The position numbers and the translations under genes are program-made. Below are positions 1 through 7,603 of a stretch of DNA of 35,367 nt, one piece after another. The notes under the pieces were generated by a model, which was given only the letters and a program-made list of their open reading frames with translations, did no database searches and was not told where the DNA came from. The first letter of the stretch is position 1. Every line of letters begins with the position of its first letter. Origin of the DNA: an uncultured Succinivibrio sp. (GTDB lineage Bacteria; Pseudomonadota; Gammaproteobacteria; Enterobacterales; Succinivibrionaceae); contig CAAGAC010000051.1 of the NCBI GenBank assembly GCA_900767695.1, positions 1-35,367 of the forward strand, in the 5' to 3' direction.

Positions 1-385
1 CGAGCCACACCCCGGTGCCCATGGCGCGGCGGCAGCCAGCCGGATCGCCCTTGCCAAGGCAGCGGGCCATCACCACGTTGGCCCCAAGCGACAGCCCGAT
101 GAAGAGGTTGACTATGAGGGCGAGCACCGGGATGTTGTTGCCGACCCCGGCCATGGCCTCGGGGCCGACGAAGCGCCCGAGCACCAGCACGTCCTCGGCG
201 TTGTAGAGCTGCTGGAGGATCGAGGTGAGGGCAAGCGGCACGGCGAACACCAGCGCCTTGTCCCAGATGGTCCCGTGCAGCATGTCCATGCCGTGGAATT
301 TCGCGGCGATGCCGGCGGCGAGGCCTGCAAGCCTAGCGCCCAGCCCCTTGTCTTCATTCATTCCCGCGCCTTCATTTCTCGTCAT
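1..385 (-). CDS. MATE family efflux transporter, N-terminal part (cut by window edge)
   Basis: An open frame without stops runs from an ATG at 385 to the left edge of the window, about 128 codons. The translation is a close paralogue of the next gene: both share GMDMLHG, the stretch LQQLYN..DV.VLGRF and SLGANVV, which form the first two membrane segments of MATE multidrug or cation exporters. MATE proteins use a sodium or proton gradient to expel drugs or metabolites across the inner membrane. The ATG at 385 is preceded by GGAGG at good spacing and overlaps the end of the upstream MATE gene by 14 nt, so the two are probably translationally coupled. An in-frame ATG at 361 is an alternative start with a poorer ribosome site. 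The substrate cannot be read from the sequence. Confidence 0.85.
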   Translation of the reverse strand, partial: MTRNEGAGMNEDKGLGARLAGLAAGIAAKFHGMDMLHGTIWDKALVFAVPLALTSILQQLYNAEDVLVLGRFVGPEAMAGVGNNIPVLALIVNLFIGLSLGANVVMARCLGKGDPAGCRRAMGTGVWL

Positions 386-1748
386 GACTGCCTCCATTTG
401 CCGCTTCTTTTGAAAGCCTCCTCATCAGCATGAGGTAGAGCGCGATGATGGGCGGCAGCGCCACGGTCCACGACACCGGGTAGGTGATGAGCAGGCTGCG
501 GAACAACGGCGCCGCCTTGAACACCGTGAAGACCCAGATCATCCTCTCGCCGACGATGCACACGAGGGTGGCGATTGCAGGCGGCAGCGACCAGCCGTAG
601 CCGCGCATCGCCCCCGAGAGCACCTCGAAGGGCACGCAGATGATGTCAAAGAGCTGGACCCACACGAGCCTCTGCATCCCAAGGCAGACTACCTCGGGAT
701 CCTCCGTGAAGAACCCCAGGAGCCACCTGCCGCACAGCGCCACGCTCGCGCAGAGGATCACGGTGACGATGGCGTCGAGGATCATGCTGTCCCTGACCGC
801 GCGCCGGCAGCGCCCGAGATCCCCAGCCCCGTAGTTCTGCCCCACGAAGGTCGTGGCGGCCATGCCGAAGCCCGCGACGAAGCTGTAGACGTTGATCTCG
901 ATGGTGAACGCCGCGGCCGAGGCGGCCATGGTCTGCTCGCCCAGGCTGTTGATGGCCGACTGGATCACGAGGTTCGAGACCGAGAAGACCATGCCCTGGA
1001 TCCCCGCGGGCAGGCCGATGAGGATGATCGCGCGCGCCTTGCGCCACTCGAAGGTGCCCTTTTTCGAAGGGTCGAAGCGCAGCACGCCGCGGTTATGGAG
1101 CAGCTTTAGAAAGAGGTACAGCGCCGAGACCGCGTTGGCAGCCGAGGTCGAGGCCGCGACCCCCGCGATGCCAAGGCCGAGCAGCGAGCAGGCGAGATCG
1201 GCGCAGAGGTTGAAGGCGCTGGCGATCACCAGGGCCTTGAGCGGAGTCGCGGTGTCGCCGTCCGCGCGCAGCAGCGCGGCCTCGAAGTTGAAGAGCGAGA
1301 GGAAGGGCATCCCCGCCATGATCCAGGAAAGGTATGACACCGAGAGCGGCGCCACGTCGGGAGGACAGCCTAGCAGCGAGGTGATGGCCCCCGAGAAGGC
1401 GATGCCGGGCAGCGCCACCGCGATACCGCTTAGTAGCGCGAAGTTGAGCGCAGTGTAGACCGTGAGGTTGGCGCTCTTCAGATCGCGCATGCCGATGTAG
1501 CGCGCGGCGACCACGTTGGCGCCCAGCGACATCCCGACAAAGAGGTTCACGAGAAGCCCGATGACCGGGATGTTCGAGCCTAAGGCGGCCATCGCCGCCT
1601 CGCCCTCGAAGCGGCCGAGCACCATCACGTCGGTGGTGTTGTACAGCTGCTGGAGCATCGAGGTGAACGCGAGCGGGACAGTGAACCAGAGGATCTTGTC
1701 CCACAAGCTCCCGTGGAGCATGTCCATCCCGGCGTGGCGTATTTCCAT
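372..1748 (-). CDS. MATE family efflux transporter
   Basis: This 458-residue protein has the usual MATE length and about twelve hydrophobic segments. It carries the family-like start GMDMLHGSLWDKIL, then LQQLYNTTDVMVLGRF and GMSLGANVVAARYIG. It should sit in the inner membrane as an antiporter. It is the first of two tandem MATE genes with similar N-termini, which suggests local duplication. It lies 18 nt downstream of folA in the same direction and is probably part of an obgE-folA-MATE-MATE transcription unit. The pairing with folA is suggestive of drug or folate-analogue export, but that is only inference. The family assignment is sure; the substrate is unknown. Confidence 0.92.
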   Translation of the reverse strand: MEIRHAGMDMLHGSLWDKILWFTVPLAFTSMLQQLYNTTDVMVLGRFEGEAAMAALGSNIPVIGLLVNLFVGMSLGANVVAARYIGMRDLKSANLTVYTALNFALLSGIAVALPGIAFSGAITSLLGCPPDVAPLSVSYLSWIMAGMPFLSLFNFEAALLRADGDTATPLKALVIASAFNLCADLACSLLGLGIAGVAASTSAANAVSALYLFLKLLHNRGVLRFDPSKKGTFEWRKARAIILIGLPAGIQGMVFSVSNLVIQSAINSLGEQTMAASAAAFTIEINVYSFVAGFGMAATTFVGQNYGAGDLGRCRRAVRDSMILDAIVTVILCASVALCGRWLLGFFTEDPEVVCLGMQRLVWVQLFDIICVPFEVLSGAMRGYGWSLPPAIATLVCIVGERMIWVFTVFKAAPLFRSLLITYPVSWTVALPPIIALYLMLMRRLSKEAANGGSHDEK

Positions 1749-1766
1749 ATGCCTGCCTCCCGGGGC

Positions 1767-2264
1767 TCAGGCCCCGGCGCGCGTCCAGGTCTCGAACACG
1801 AAGGCGATGCCGCCCTCGGGGATCCCGTCCTCGGACTTTGCAAGCCTGAATCCAGCGTCCTTCCATTCGGGGAAGAACGCGTCGGCATCATCTGGGCACG
1901 CCTTGACCCTGGTAAGCTCGAGCCTTGAGGCGCAGGAGAGCGCCTCCTTGTAAAGCCGCGCCCCGCCGATGACGGCAGGGTCGAGATCCGACGCCCCGCC
2001 GGCGCGCTCGAGCGCCTCGCTCAGGGTGCGGCAGATCACTACCCCTGACGGGGCTGTTTCGATGGTGCCGCTTACCACAAGGTTGAGCCTCCCCGGCAGC
2101 GCCCTGCCGATGGACTCGAAGGTGCGCCTGCCCATGATCACGGGGTGGCCCATGGTCAGCGCCTTGAAGCGCCTGAGATCGGCGCCTATGTGCCAGGGGA
2201 TGTCGCCGTTCCTGCCGATCGCGAGGTTCTCGGCGACGGCGGCGATGATGAACGGGGCCCTCAC
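1767..2264 (-). CDS. folA: Dihydrofolate reductase
   Basis: This 165-residue protein reduces dihydrofolate to tetrahydrofolate with NADPH, which is needed for thymidylate, purine and methionine synthesis. Visible hallmarks are the N-terminal AAVAENLAIGRNGDIPWH loop (Met20-loop region), the active-site acid D29 in GADLRRFK, PVIMGRRTFESIGRALPGR for NADPH binding, and VIGGARLY. The length fits chromosomal FolA (E. coli 159 residues). The start is a GTG that overlaps the obgE stop codon (GTGA), so translation is likely coupled to obgE. Nothing in the sequence marks it as an integron dfr allele. Confidence 0.96.
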   Translation of the reverse strand: MRAPFIIAAVAENLAIGRNGDIPWHIGADLRRFKALTMGHPVIMGRRTFESIGRALPGRLNLVVSGTIETAPSGVVICRTLSEALERAGGASDLDPAVIGGARLYKEALSCASRLELTRVKACPDDADAFFPEWKDAGFRLAKSEDGIPEGGIAFVFETWTRAGA

Positions 2265-3436
2265 TTGCTCTTCACGACGATGAACTCGGGGCCGTCCTCA
2301 TCGTCCCCTCCGTCATCCTCGTCCTCGGCCCTGGGCTTCTGCTTCTTAGGCTCCGGCTCGGTCCAGACGAACTCCTCGGCCTGCGGCCCCTCGGCCCTGT
2401 CCTGATCCTCGAGCGCCTCCTCGGCCCTCACGGAGTCCACGAGGTCCTGCAGCGCGTAGGTAAGCTCCTTCACGCCAGTGCCGGTCAGGGCCGAGATCAT
2501 GAACGTGCGCTCGGGCTTCTCCTCAAGCGCCGCGCTGACCTTCTCGAGGACCTGCCGCGCCTCGTCCCCGCTCACGAGATCGGACTTGTTGATGGCAAGC
2601 CAACGGGGCTTCCTGTAAAGCTCCTCGGAGTAGGACTTGAGCTCGGCCTCAATGACCTGCGCGTTGTGCGCGGGATCCGAGCCGTCGGCTGGCAGGCAGT
2701 CAACGAGATGGACGAGCACGCGGCAGCGCAGCAGGTGCTTCAGGAACTTGATGCCAAGGCCAACGCCCTGCGAGGCGCCCTCGATGAGTCCCGGGATGTC
2801 CTCGATGACGAAGCTGCGGCCCTGGGTGGTGCGCACCACGCCAAGCGACGGGGTGATGGTGGTGAACGGATAGTCGGCGACCTTGGGGCGCGCGGCAGAG
2901 ACCTGGCGCACAAGCGTGGACTTGCCGGCGTTGGGGAGGCCGAGGAGCCCCACGTCGGAGACGAGCAGCAGCTCCAGCTTGAGCTGGCGCTTCTCGCCCT
3001 TGGCGCCGAGGGTCCTCTGGCGCGGGGCCTGGTTCGTGGAGCTCTTGAAGTGGGTGTTGCCAAAGCCGTGGCGTCCGCCGCGGGCTACCAGCAGGGTGTC
3101 GCCCTCGTTTTTGAGATCGCCCAGGAGCTCTCCGGTGCCCGCGTCGGTGACGCGGGTGCCCACCGGCACCTTGAGCACGATGTCCTCGCCCGCCGCCCCG
3201 GTGCAGTCGGCGGTGCCGCCGTTCTCGCCGCGTCCTGCCATGTAGTGGCGGGTGTAGCGGTAGTCGACCAGGGTGTTGAGGTTGGTGTCGGCCTTGAGGT
3301 AGACGTTGCCGCCGTCCCCGCCGTCGCCGCCGTCGGGGCCGCCGCGCGGGATGTACTTCTCGCGCCTGAAGCTCACGATCCCGCTGCCGCCGTCTCCGGC
3401 GTCGGTGCGGATCACCGCCTCGTCAACAAACTTCAT
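2261..3436 (-). CDS. obgE: Obg-family GTPase ObgE/CgtA
   Basis: This 391-residue ribosome-associated GTPase acts in 50S maturation and stress control. The glycine-rich Obg fold is at residues 1-158 (MKFVDEAVIRTDAGDGGSG, RGGPDGGDGGDGG). The G domain follows, with G1 GLPNAGKS (166-173), switch YPFTTITPSLG, G3 DIPGLIEGAS, G4 NKSDL and G5 SALTG. The tail is acidic (EDEDDGGDDEDGPE), as in E. coli ObgE (390 residues). The chosen ATG at 3436 matches the family start and has GGGAGG upstream; a longer frame to 3517 would read through the rpmA terminator. The gene follows rplU-rpmA as in E. coli, but without a yhbE-like gene between, and leads into folA. Confidence 0.97.
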   Translation of the reverse strand: MKFVDEAVIRTDAGDGGSGIVSFRREKYIPRGGPDGGDGGDGGNVYLKADTNLNTLVDYRYTRHYMAGRGENGGTADCTGAAGEDIVLKVPVGTRVTDAGTGELLGDLKNEGDTLLVARGGRHGFGNTHFKSSTNQAPRQRTLGAKGEKRQLKLELLLVSDVGLLGLPNAGKSTLVRQVSAARPKVADYPFTTITPSLGVVRTTQGRSFVIEDIPGLIEGASQGVGLGIKFLKHLLRCRVLVHLVDCLPADGSDPAHNAQVIEAELKSYSEELYRKPRWLAINKSDLVSGDEARQVLEKVSAALEEKPERTFMISALTGTGVKELTYALQDLVDSVRAEEALEDQDRAEGPQAEEFVWTEPEPKKQKPRAEDEDDGGDDEDGPEFIVVKSK

Positions 3437-3488
3437 AGTGGTGCCTCCCTTGCCGGGGCCGCCCTGGCCCCGCGTCCTTAGACAACAA

Positions 3489-3510
3489 AGCCCCGCTGCT
3501 CGGCGGGGCT
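3489..3510 (-). terminator. Rho-independent terminator or attenuator between rpmA and obgE
   Basis: A perfect 8-bp stem (AGCCCCGC/GCGGGGCT) with a 6-nt loop is followed on the minus strand by TTTGTTGT. It lies 40 nt past the rpmA stop and 53 nt before the obgE start. It probably ends most ribosomal-protein transcripts while letting some read into obgE. Confidence 0.75.
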
Positions 3511-3549
3511 GTATCATTGTGTAAATGCTCTTAAGGTCCCGGCAGAGGG

Positions 3550-3816
3550 TTACTGCTGCTCGGTGGCCTCGATCTCGACGAACTTGCGGTTGAACTTGCC
3601 GCGGGTCACGAAGGAGACCTTGCCGTCAGCCTTGGCGTAGAGGGTGTCGTCCTTGCCGATGCCGACATTGGTGCCCGGGTGGAAGTGGGTGCCGCGCTGA
3701 CGAACGATGATCGAGCCTGCGCGAACCTGCTCGCCGGCATAACGCTTGACGCCGAGGCGCTGGGCCTGGGAATCGCGGCCGTTGCGGACGGAACCGCCAG
3801 CTTTCTTGTGGGCCAT
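3550..3816 (-). CDS. rpmA: 50S ribosomal protein L27
   Basis: This 88-residue protein matches bL27. It has the N-terminus MAHKKAGGSVRNGRDSQAQRLG that reaches the peptidyl-transferase centre, then VRQRGTHFHPG and the C-terminal FVTRG..RKFVEIE. L27 binds near the P-site tRNA and helps 50S assembly. The N-terminus is the E. coli type, with no leader peptide to be removed as in Firmicutes. An AGGAG-type ribosome site precedes the ATG. It is 23 nt downstream of rplU in one transcript. Confidence 0.98.
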   Translation of the reverse strand: MAHKKAGGSVRNGRDSQAQRLGVKRYAGEQVRAGSIIVRQRGTHFHPGTNVGIGKDDTLYAKADGKVSFVTRGKFNRKFVEIEATEQQ

Positions 3817-3839
3817 TTGTTCCTTTCTCCTGGATTAAG

Positions 3840-4151
3840 TTAGCCGGCGATGCCGGTGATCTTCAGATCGGTGTACCACTGGCGGTGGCCGGTGACCTTC
3901 TGGTGGTGCTTGCGGCGGCGGAACTTGACGATCTTGATCTTCTCGCCTCCGTGCGCGCCGAGGATGGTCGCGGTGACCTTGGCGCCCTCGACATAAGGGG
4001 TGCCGACCTTGATGTTGGTGCCGTCAGAAATCAGAAGCACCTTGTCGAGGGTGATCTCAGAGTCCTTCTCGCCATCGAGAAGCTCAACGCTGACAACGTC
4101 GCCCTCAGAGACCTTGTGCTGCTTGCCGCCGCAAAAAATAACTGCGTACAT
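3840..4151 (-). CDS. rplU: 50S ribosomal protein L21
   Basis: This 103-residue bL21 starts MYAVIFCGGKQHKVSEGD and has the conserved basic segment KFRRRKHHQKVTGHRQ near the C-terminus that contacts 23S rRNA. The chosen ATG at 4151 gives the exact E. coli length and has GGAG upstream; a TTG two codons earlier is possible but unlikely. It is the first gene of the rplU-rpmA unit and is divergent from ispB, the conserved gammaproteobacterial arrangement. Confidence 0.98.
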   Translation of the reverse strand: MYAVIFCGGKQHKVSEGDVVSVELLDGEKDSEITLDKVLLISDGTNIKVGTPYVEGAKVTATILGAHGGEKIKIVKFRRRKHHQKVTGHRQWYTDLKITGIAG

Positions 4152-4240
4152 GCTCAACTCCGGGTTTATTGCAGGAGTGCTGGCTCCCGCAGTACGAATT
4201 CAAATCAAAAGATGCCCGCATAGGGCGCTAGTGGGGCAGT

Positions 4241-4269
4241 ATTTTACAGTTTGCAAACCCCGTTTGCAA
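4241..4269 (-). promoter_or_regulatory. Probable sigma-70 promoter of rplU-rpmA
   Basis: On the minus strand a -35 TTGCAA and a -10 TAAAAT are separated by exactly 17 bp and lie about 90 nt upstream of the rplU ATG. The spacer holds a second copy of the -35 octamer: GTTTGCAA occurs twice on the plus strand (4249-4256 and 4262-4269), separated by ACCCC. This could be a regulator site. Confidence 0.65.
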
Positions 4270-4331
4270 GACTTATTTGCGCCTGTCGCGCCTGCGCCTT
4301 CTTTCCAACTCATGGGCATTGCGCGGCTTGA

Positions 4332-4340
4332 TGCTAGAAT
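4332..4340 (+). promoter_or_regulatory. Extended -10 element ahead of ispB
   Basis: TGCTAGAAT is an extended -10 (TGn plus TAGAAT) about 75 nt upstream of the ispB ATG. No good -35 is seen at 16-18 bp, as is usual for extended -10 promoters. The rest of the 4152-4412 divergent region holds no other gene that I can support. Confidence 0.5.
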
Positions 4341-4412
4341 ATCCCGGGGTCGGCAAGGGCCGCGCCGCGACTGGCGCCGCCGCTATTCCGCCCAGCCGGG
4401 AGACATGAGCGC

Positions 4413-5384
4413 ATGAACACTAAAGACGATCTTATCGCAGGGCCGATGCTCCGCGTCGAGGAGAAGCTCGCCGCGACGCTCAAGGGCACGCAGGAGGAGC
4501 AGGCCGTCAACGCCATGTGCACGCAGGTCGTGAAGTCCGGCGGCAAGCGCCTGCGCCCGCGCCTGGCGCTCTTAAGCTGGCTCTGCCTTGATCCCGCCCC
4601 TTCCGGCGAGGCGATGGAGCGCGCCGTGACCTTCGCCGCGGCCATCGAGCTTCTGCACACCGCCACGCTGATCCACGACGACGTCATCGACCGCGCCGAC
4701 ATGCGCCGCGGCAACCCCACCCTCAACGCGACCGACGGCAACCACGCCGCGGTGCTCGCGGGCGACTACATGTTCACGCGCGCCTTCATCGGCTTCAACG
4801 AGCTCAACAGCCGCCTGCTCTACAACGAGATAGTCTCCGCCGTGACCGCGCTGGTCTCGGGCGAGCTCGAACAGCTCCGCGAGCAGGGCGATCTCGGCAT
4901 CGGGCGCCCAAGCTACTACCGCACCATCTACTGCAAGACCGGCGCCCTGTTCTCGGTCGCCTGCTCCGGCGCGGCGCTGCTCAATGGCGCCTCCGAGGAG
5001 CGCGTCAAGGCCCTGCGCGACTACGGCACGCTTCTTGGCGAGGGGTTCCAGATCGCCGACGACATGCTCGACTACAGCTCCTCAAGCCCGGTCACGGGCA
5101 AGGACTCGGGCGAGGATCTTGCCGACGGGCGCGTCACGCTCCCGCTCATCATCGCCCTGGAGGAGGCCGGGGATAGCCGCGCCAGGCTCGAGGAGGCCGC
5201 GCGCGCCAATGATCTTGCGACCGTGAAGTCCTTCATGGAGAAGTGCGGCGCGCTTGAGAAGGCGCAGGAGTGCGCCGACGAGTCGGCGCGCAAGGCGGCC
5301 AGGGCGCTCTCCGCCCTGCCGCCCTCGCGCCCGCGCGAGATCCTCGAGGCCCTCGCCGCCTCGGCGGCCCGCCGCAGCTTCTAG
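4413..5384 (+). CDS. ispB: Octaprenyl diphosphate synthase (polyprenyl synthetase)
   Basis: This 323-residue cytoplasmic prenyltransferase extends farnesyl diphosphate with isopentenyl diphosphate to make the side chain of ubiquinone or menaquinone. It has the family marks GGKRLRPRL (residues 43-51), the first aspartate-rich motif DDVID (89-93) with RRGNPTLN, CKTGALF, and the second aspartate-rich motif DDMLD (216-220). The length equals E. coli IspB (323). Its position divergent from rplU-rpmA supports IspB rather than IspA. The start at 4413 has GGGAG about 11 nt upstream; an ATG at 4405 opens only a three-codon frame. The chain length of the product is inferred from context. Confidence 0.95.
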   Translation: MNTKDDLIAGPMLRVEEKLAATLKGTQEEQAVNAMCTQVVKSGGKRLRPRLALLSWLCLDPAPSGEAMERAVTFAAAIELLHTATLIHDDVIDRADMRRGNPTLNATDGNHAAVLAGDYMFTRAFIGFNELNSRLLYNEIVSAVTALVSGELEQLREQGDLGIGRPSYYRTIYCKTGALFSVACSGAALLNGASEERVKALRDYGTLLGEGFQIADDMLDYSSSSPVTGKDSGEDLADGRVTLPLIIALEEAGDSRARLEEAARANDLATVKSFMEKCGALEKAQECADESARKAARALSALPPSRPREILEALAASAARRSF

Positions 5385-5398
5385 GGCCTCAGCCTCCC

Positions 5399-7228
5399 CT
5401 ACTCCAGGATCGGCTTTGGAATGTAGGGGCGGCGGTAATTCTCGATGAGGTGCAGCCCGCCTCCTGCAAGCGGCACCTTTCCTCCCGACACCGTCATGTT
5501 CCGGCCCGTCATCGCGTCGCGCAGGGTCTCGCCGTTTCTAAAGCAGCGGCCGACTCCAAGCTCGCTTCCGGTGCCCAGGTAGATGAGCACCGCGTTGCGG
5601 TAGCTCCCCGACTCGTACACCCTGCACTCGGCGCCGCCCGGGTAGCGCTCGGACACTCCCGCGCCCACCGCGATGTTGCGCAGCCGGAACTGCCCGATGC
5701 GCTGCCACTCCGACAGTCCTGTGTCCGAGGAGAGGGTGTAGCTGTAGCTGAAGCGGTCGACCGCCCACTGCCCTGCCCTGTCGACGTCGCGCGGGAAGTT
5801 CATGTCCGAATCCATCGCCTCCTTGGGCGCGAAGGTGAAGTCGCCGCTCTGTTCGCCCTTGCGCCCGGTCTCGTCGCCGTAGAGCGCGAGCACCGGCCCG
5901 CGGCGCAGGAGCAGCGTGCGCGCCAGATCGGCGCTCACCCCGCGGCAGAGCCTGACCCCGGGCCAGGAGATGGCGCGGATGCGCAGAAGCGGCCTCGATC
6001 CTATCTCGGAGGTGACGGCCGGGCTGTCGTCGCTCTCATCAAGCAGGCACCCCCCGTGGCTGCCCGCCTCCCTGCCTGGCGTGATCACCAGCCCGTTGAG
6101 GCGCAGCGCCTTCTCGCTGTCCACGGGCGCCTTGTACTCGGGATCCGATCCCGGCATCCCGATGAGCATGAAGGGCTCGGTCCAGGCCGAGGCCGGATCG
6201 CCGCCCTGGAGCTCCTGCTTGCGCCACTCGTCGAGCGACTGCTGGCAGTTGCGCCCGAGCATCATCAGCATGTCGGACGAGAGCATCATCGCGTCCTCGA
6301 GCGCTATGCCGTCTATGCCAAACTCGCGCACCCACGAGGCGGCCCACATCGCCTGGAAGAAGGCCACGGTCCCGCTGCCGCGGCGGTACTTGGACGCCGC
6401 AGGCACCGCGTACTCGGAGTCGGAGTACTTGTCCCACTTGTAGGCGAGAAAGCCTGGGATCTCCACCCTGTCGCCCAGGGCGTCGAGGTTGCGGAAGCGC
6501 ATCCCCTTGCCGAGGCATGACGGATCGTTGCACGGCGCGCCGTAGAGTCCGGCCCTCAGCCAGCTTGATCCCCACCAGCGCTCCCACGAGCGGTCCTCGG
6601 AGGCGTCGACCGGCAGATCGTTGTATGTCTCGCCTATGCCAGGCTGCCAGGGGATGCACTCCTCCCATCCGAGCACGGTCTTGCCGAAGCCGAACTCGCA
6701 CATGTCGCGCAGCGTGGGCGGACCGGGGTAGCACATCTGCAGCGCCATCACGACGCGCAGGCCGCGCCTGTGGGCCTGCTGGACGAAGCGGCGCATCTCG
6801 TTGACCGTGCCAAATGAGGGATCGATGTAGGTGTAGTCGAGGGCGCGGTCGCCGTCGTAGCCGTAGGCTCCGAACAGCCCCATCGCACCGGGGAATACCC
6901 CGTGAACCTGCTCGACCGGAGGGGAGATCATCACCGCTCCCGCGCCAAGCGAGGCGATGTAGTCGAGGCGCATGCGCAGCCCCGCCAGATCGCCGCCGTG
7001 GAAGGTGCCTGCCGAGAGGCCGAAGCCGTCGGTGCGCTTGCGCCCGAGCATGGTGTCGTTGCTGCGCGCGCCGCTTGAGAAGCGGTCGATGTCGACGTAG
7101 TAGATGAAGGCGTTGGCCCATGAGAATGGCTGGACGGTGGGATCCTCGTCCGGGCTGCCCGGGAGGGCGGCGGAGCTTCCTGCCGCCAGCAGCGCCATGA
7201 GCGCAAGCGCGATTTGCCTTAAGTGCAT
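5399..7228 (-). CDS. MalS-like periplasmic alpha-amylase family (GH13) protein with lost catalytic residues
   Basis: This 609-residue protein has a signal peptide (MHLRQIALALMALLAAGSSA) and so is exported. From about residue 36 it follows E. coli MalS: FSWANAFIYYVDIDRF, GTFHGGDL, LDYIASLG, PPVEQVHG and TLRDMCEFGFG. It lacks the roughly 190-residue N-terminal domain of MalS. The GH13 catalytic motifs are broken. DVVMNH is replaced by ALQMCY (162-167). The nucleophile motif GFRVD reads GIALE (307-311), losing the Arg and changing Asp to Glu. The acid/base Glu is Met358. The SSHD motif is SWPG (421-424). Hydrolysis is therefore unlikely; it may bind glycans or act as a structural relative. ATG 7228 has AGGAGG upstream. 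It is convergent with ispB, 14 nt apart. Confidence 0.85.
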   Translation of the reverse strand: MHLRQIALALMALLAAGSSAALPGSPDEDPTVQPFSWANAFIYYVDIDRFSSGARSNDTMLGRKRTDGFGLSAGTFHGGDLAGLRMRLDYIASLGAGAVMISPPVEQVHGVFPGAMGLFGAYGYDGDRALDYTYIDPSFGTVNEMRRFVQQAHRRGLRVVMALQMCYPGPPTLRDMCEFGFGKTVLGWEECIPWQPGIGETYNDLPVDASEDRSWERWWGSSWLRAGLYGAPCNDPSCLGKGMRFRNLDALGDRVEIPGFLAYKWDKYSDSEYAVPAASKYRRGSGTVAFFQAMWAASWVREFGIDGIALEDAMMLSSDMLMMLGRNCQQSLDEWRKQELQGGDPASAWTEPFMLIGMPGSDPEYKAPVDSEKALRLNGLVITPGREAGSHGGCLLDESDDSPAVTSEIGSRPLLRIRAISWPGVRLCRGVSADLARTLLLRRGPVLALYGDETGRKGEQSGDFTFAPKEAMDSDMNFPRDVDRAGQWAVDRFSYSYTLSSDTGLSEWQRIGQFRLRNIAVGAGVSERYPGGAECRVYESGSYRNAVLIYLGTGSELGVGRCFRNGETLRDAMTGRNMTVSGGKVPLAGGGLHLIENYRRPYIPKPILE

Positions 7229-7261
7229 TTTTCTCCTCCTGGCGCCGCCGCGCCCAGTAGC

Positions 7262-7290
7262 ATTTTTGACCGCCGTGCCCTTTCCTGCAA
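7262..7290 (-). promoter_or_regulatory. Weak candidate promoter of the MalS-like gene
   Basis: On the minus strand TTGCAG and AAAAAT are separated by 17 bp, about 35 nt upstream of the ATG at 7228. The match to consensus is only moderate. Confidence 0.3.
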
Positions 7291-7352
7291 CTGCCCTTTG
7301 GCAGGATTGCGAACGCAAAAAGGAAAACAGGCACTGCGGCAACCCGTGACGC

Positions 7353-7536
7353 GCCAGCTATTCAATGAATAGTCGGCCAACTGCCATAATGAAACTCAGC
7401 CAAATGCCACAACTAAACTCAGACAACTGCCACAATTAAATCTCGCCAACTCCTGCAATGAAAACCGGCCAAACGCATCAATAGAATTGCGCCAACTGGC
7501 ATAATAAAGCCCCGCCAACTGCTGCAATGCAGAAGA
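7353..7536. repeat. Array of eight degenerate 23-bp tandem repeats
   Basis: Eight consecutive units of exactly 23 bp start at 7353, 7376, 7399, 7422, 7445, 7468, 7491 and 7514. Each begins GCCAACTG or a close variant and carries an AAT-A/T-rich half about 12 nt in (for example CATAATGAAA, CACAATTAAA, CATAATAAAG). The period is not a multiple of three and no gene is read across it, so it is non-coding. It fills most of the 375 nt between the divergent MalS-like and DUF4143 genes and ends 67 nt before the latter. The regular spacing suggests binding sites for a protein, or the multiple terminal repeats of a lost IS21-like element. Confidence 0.75.
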
Positions 7537-7603
7537 AGGCATGTGAGAGCGTCAGCGCTTTATCGCTTGATTCTAAATGGTTACTTAAATGAGGATGACT
7601 GAC

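Noticed and set aside
5270..6520. Plus-strand frame of 416 codons
   Set aside because: It overlaps ispB and lies antisense to the MalS-like gene; the product is Arg/Ala/Pro/His-rich with no family pattern.
7353..7536. CRISPR array
   Set aside because: The 23-bp units run head to tail without spacers, are too diverged between copies, and no cas genes are present.
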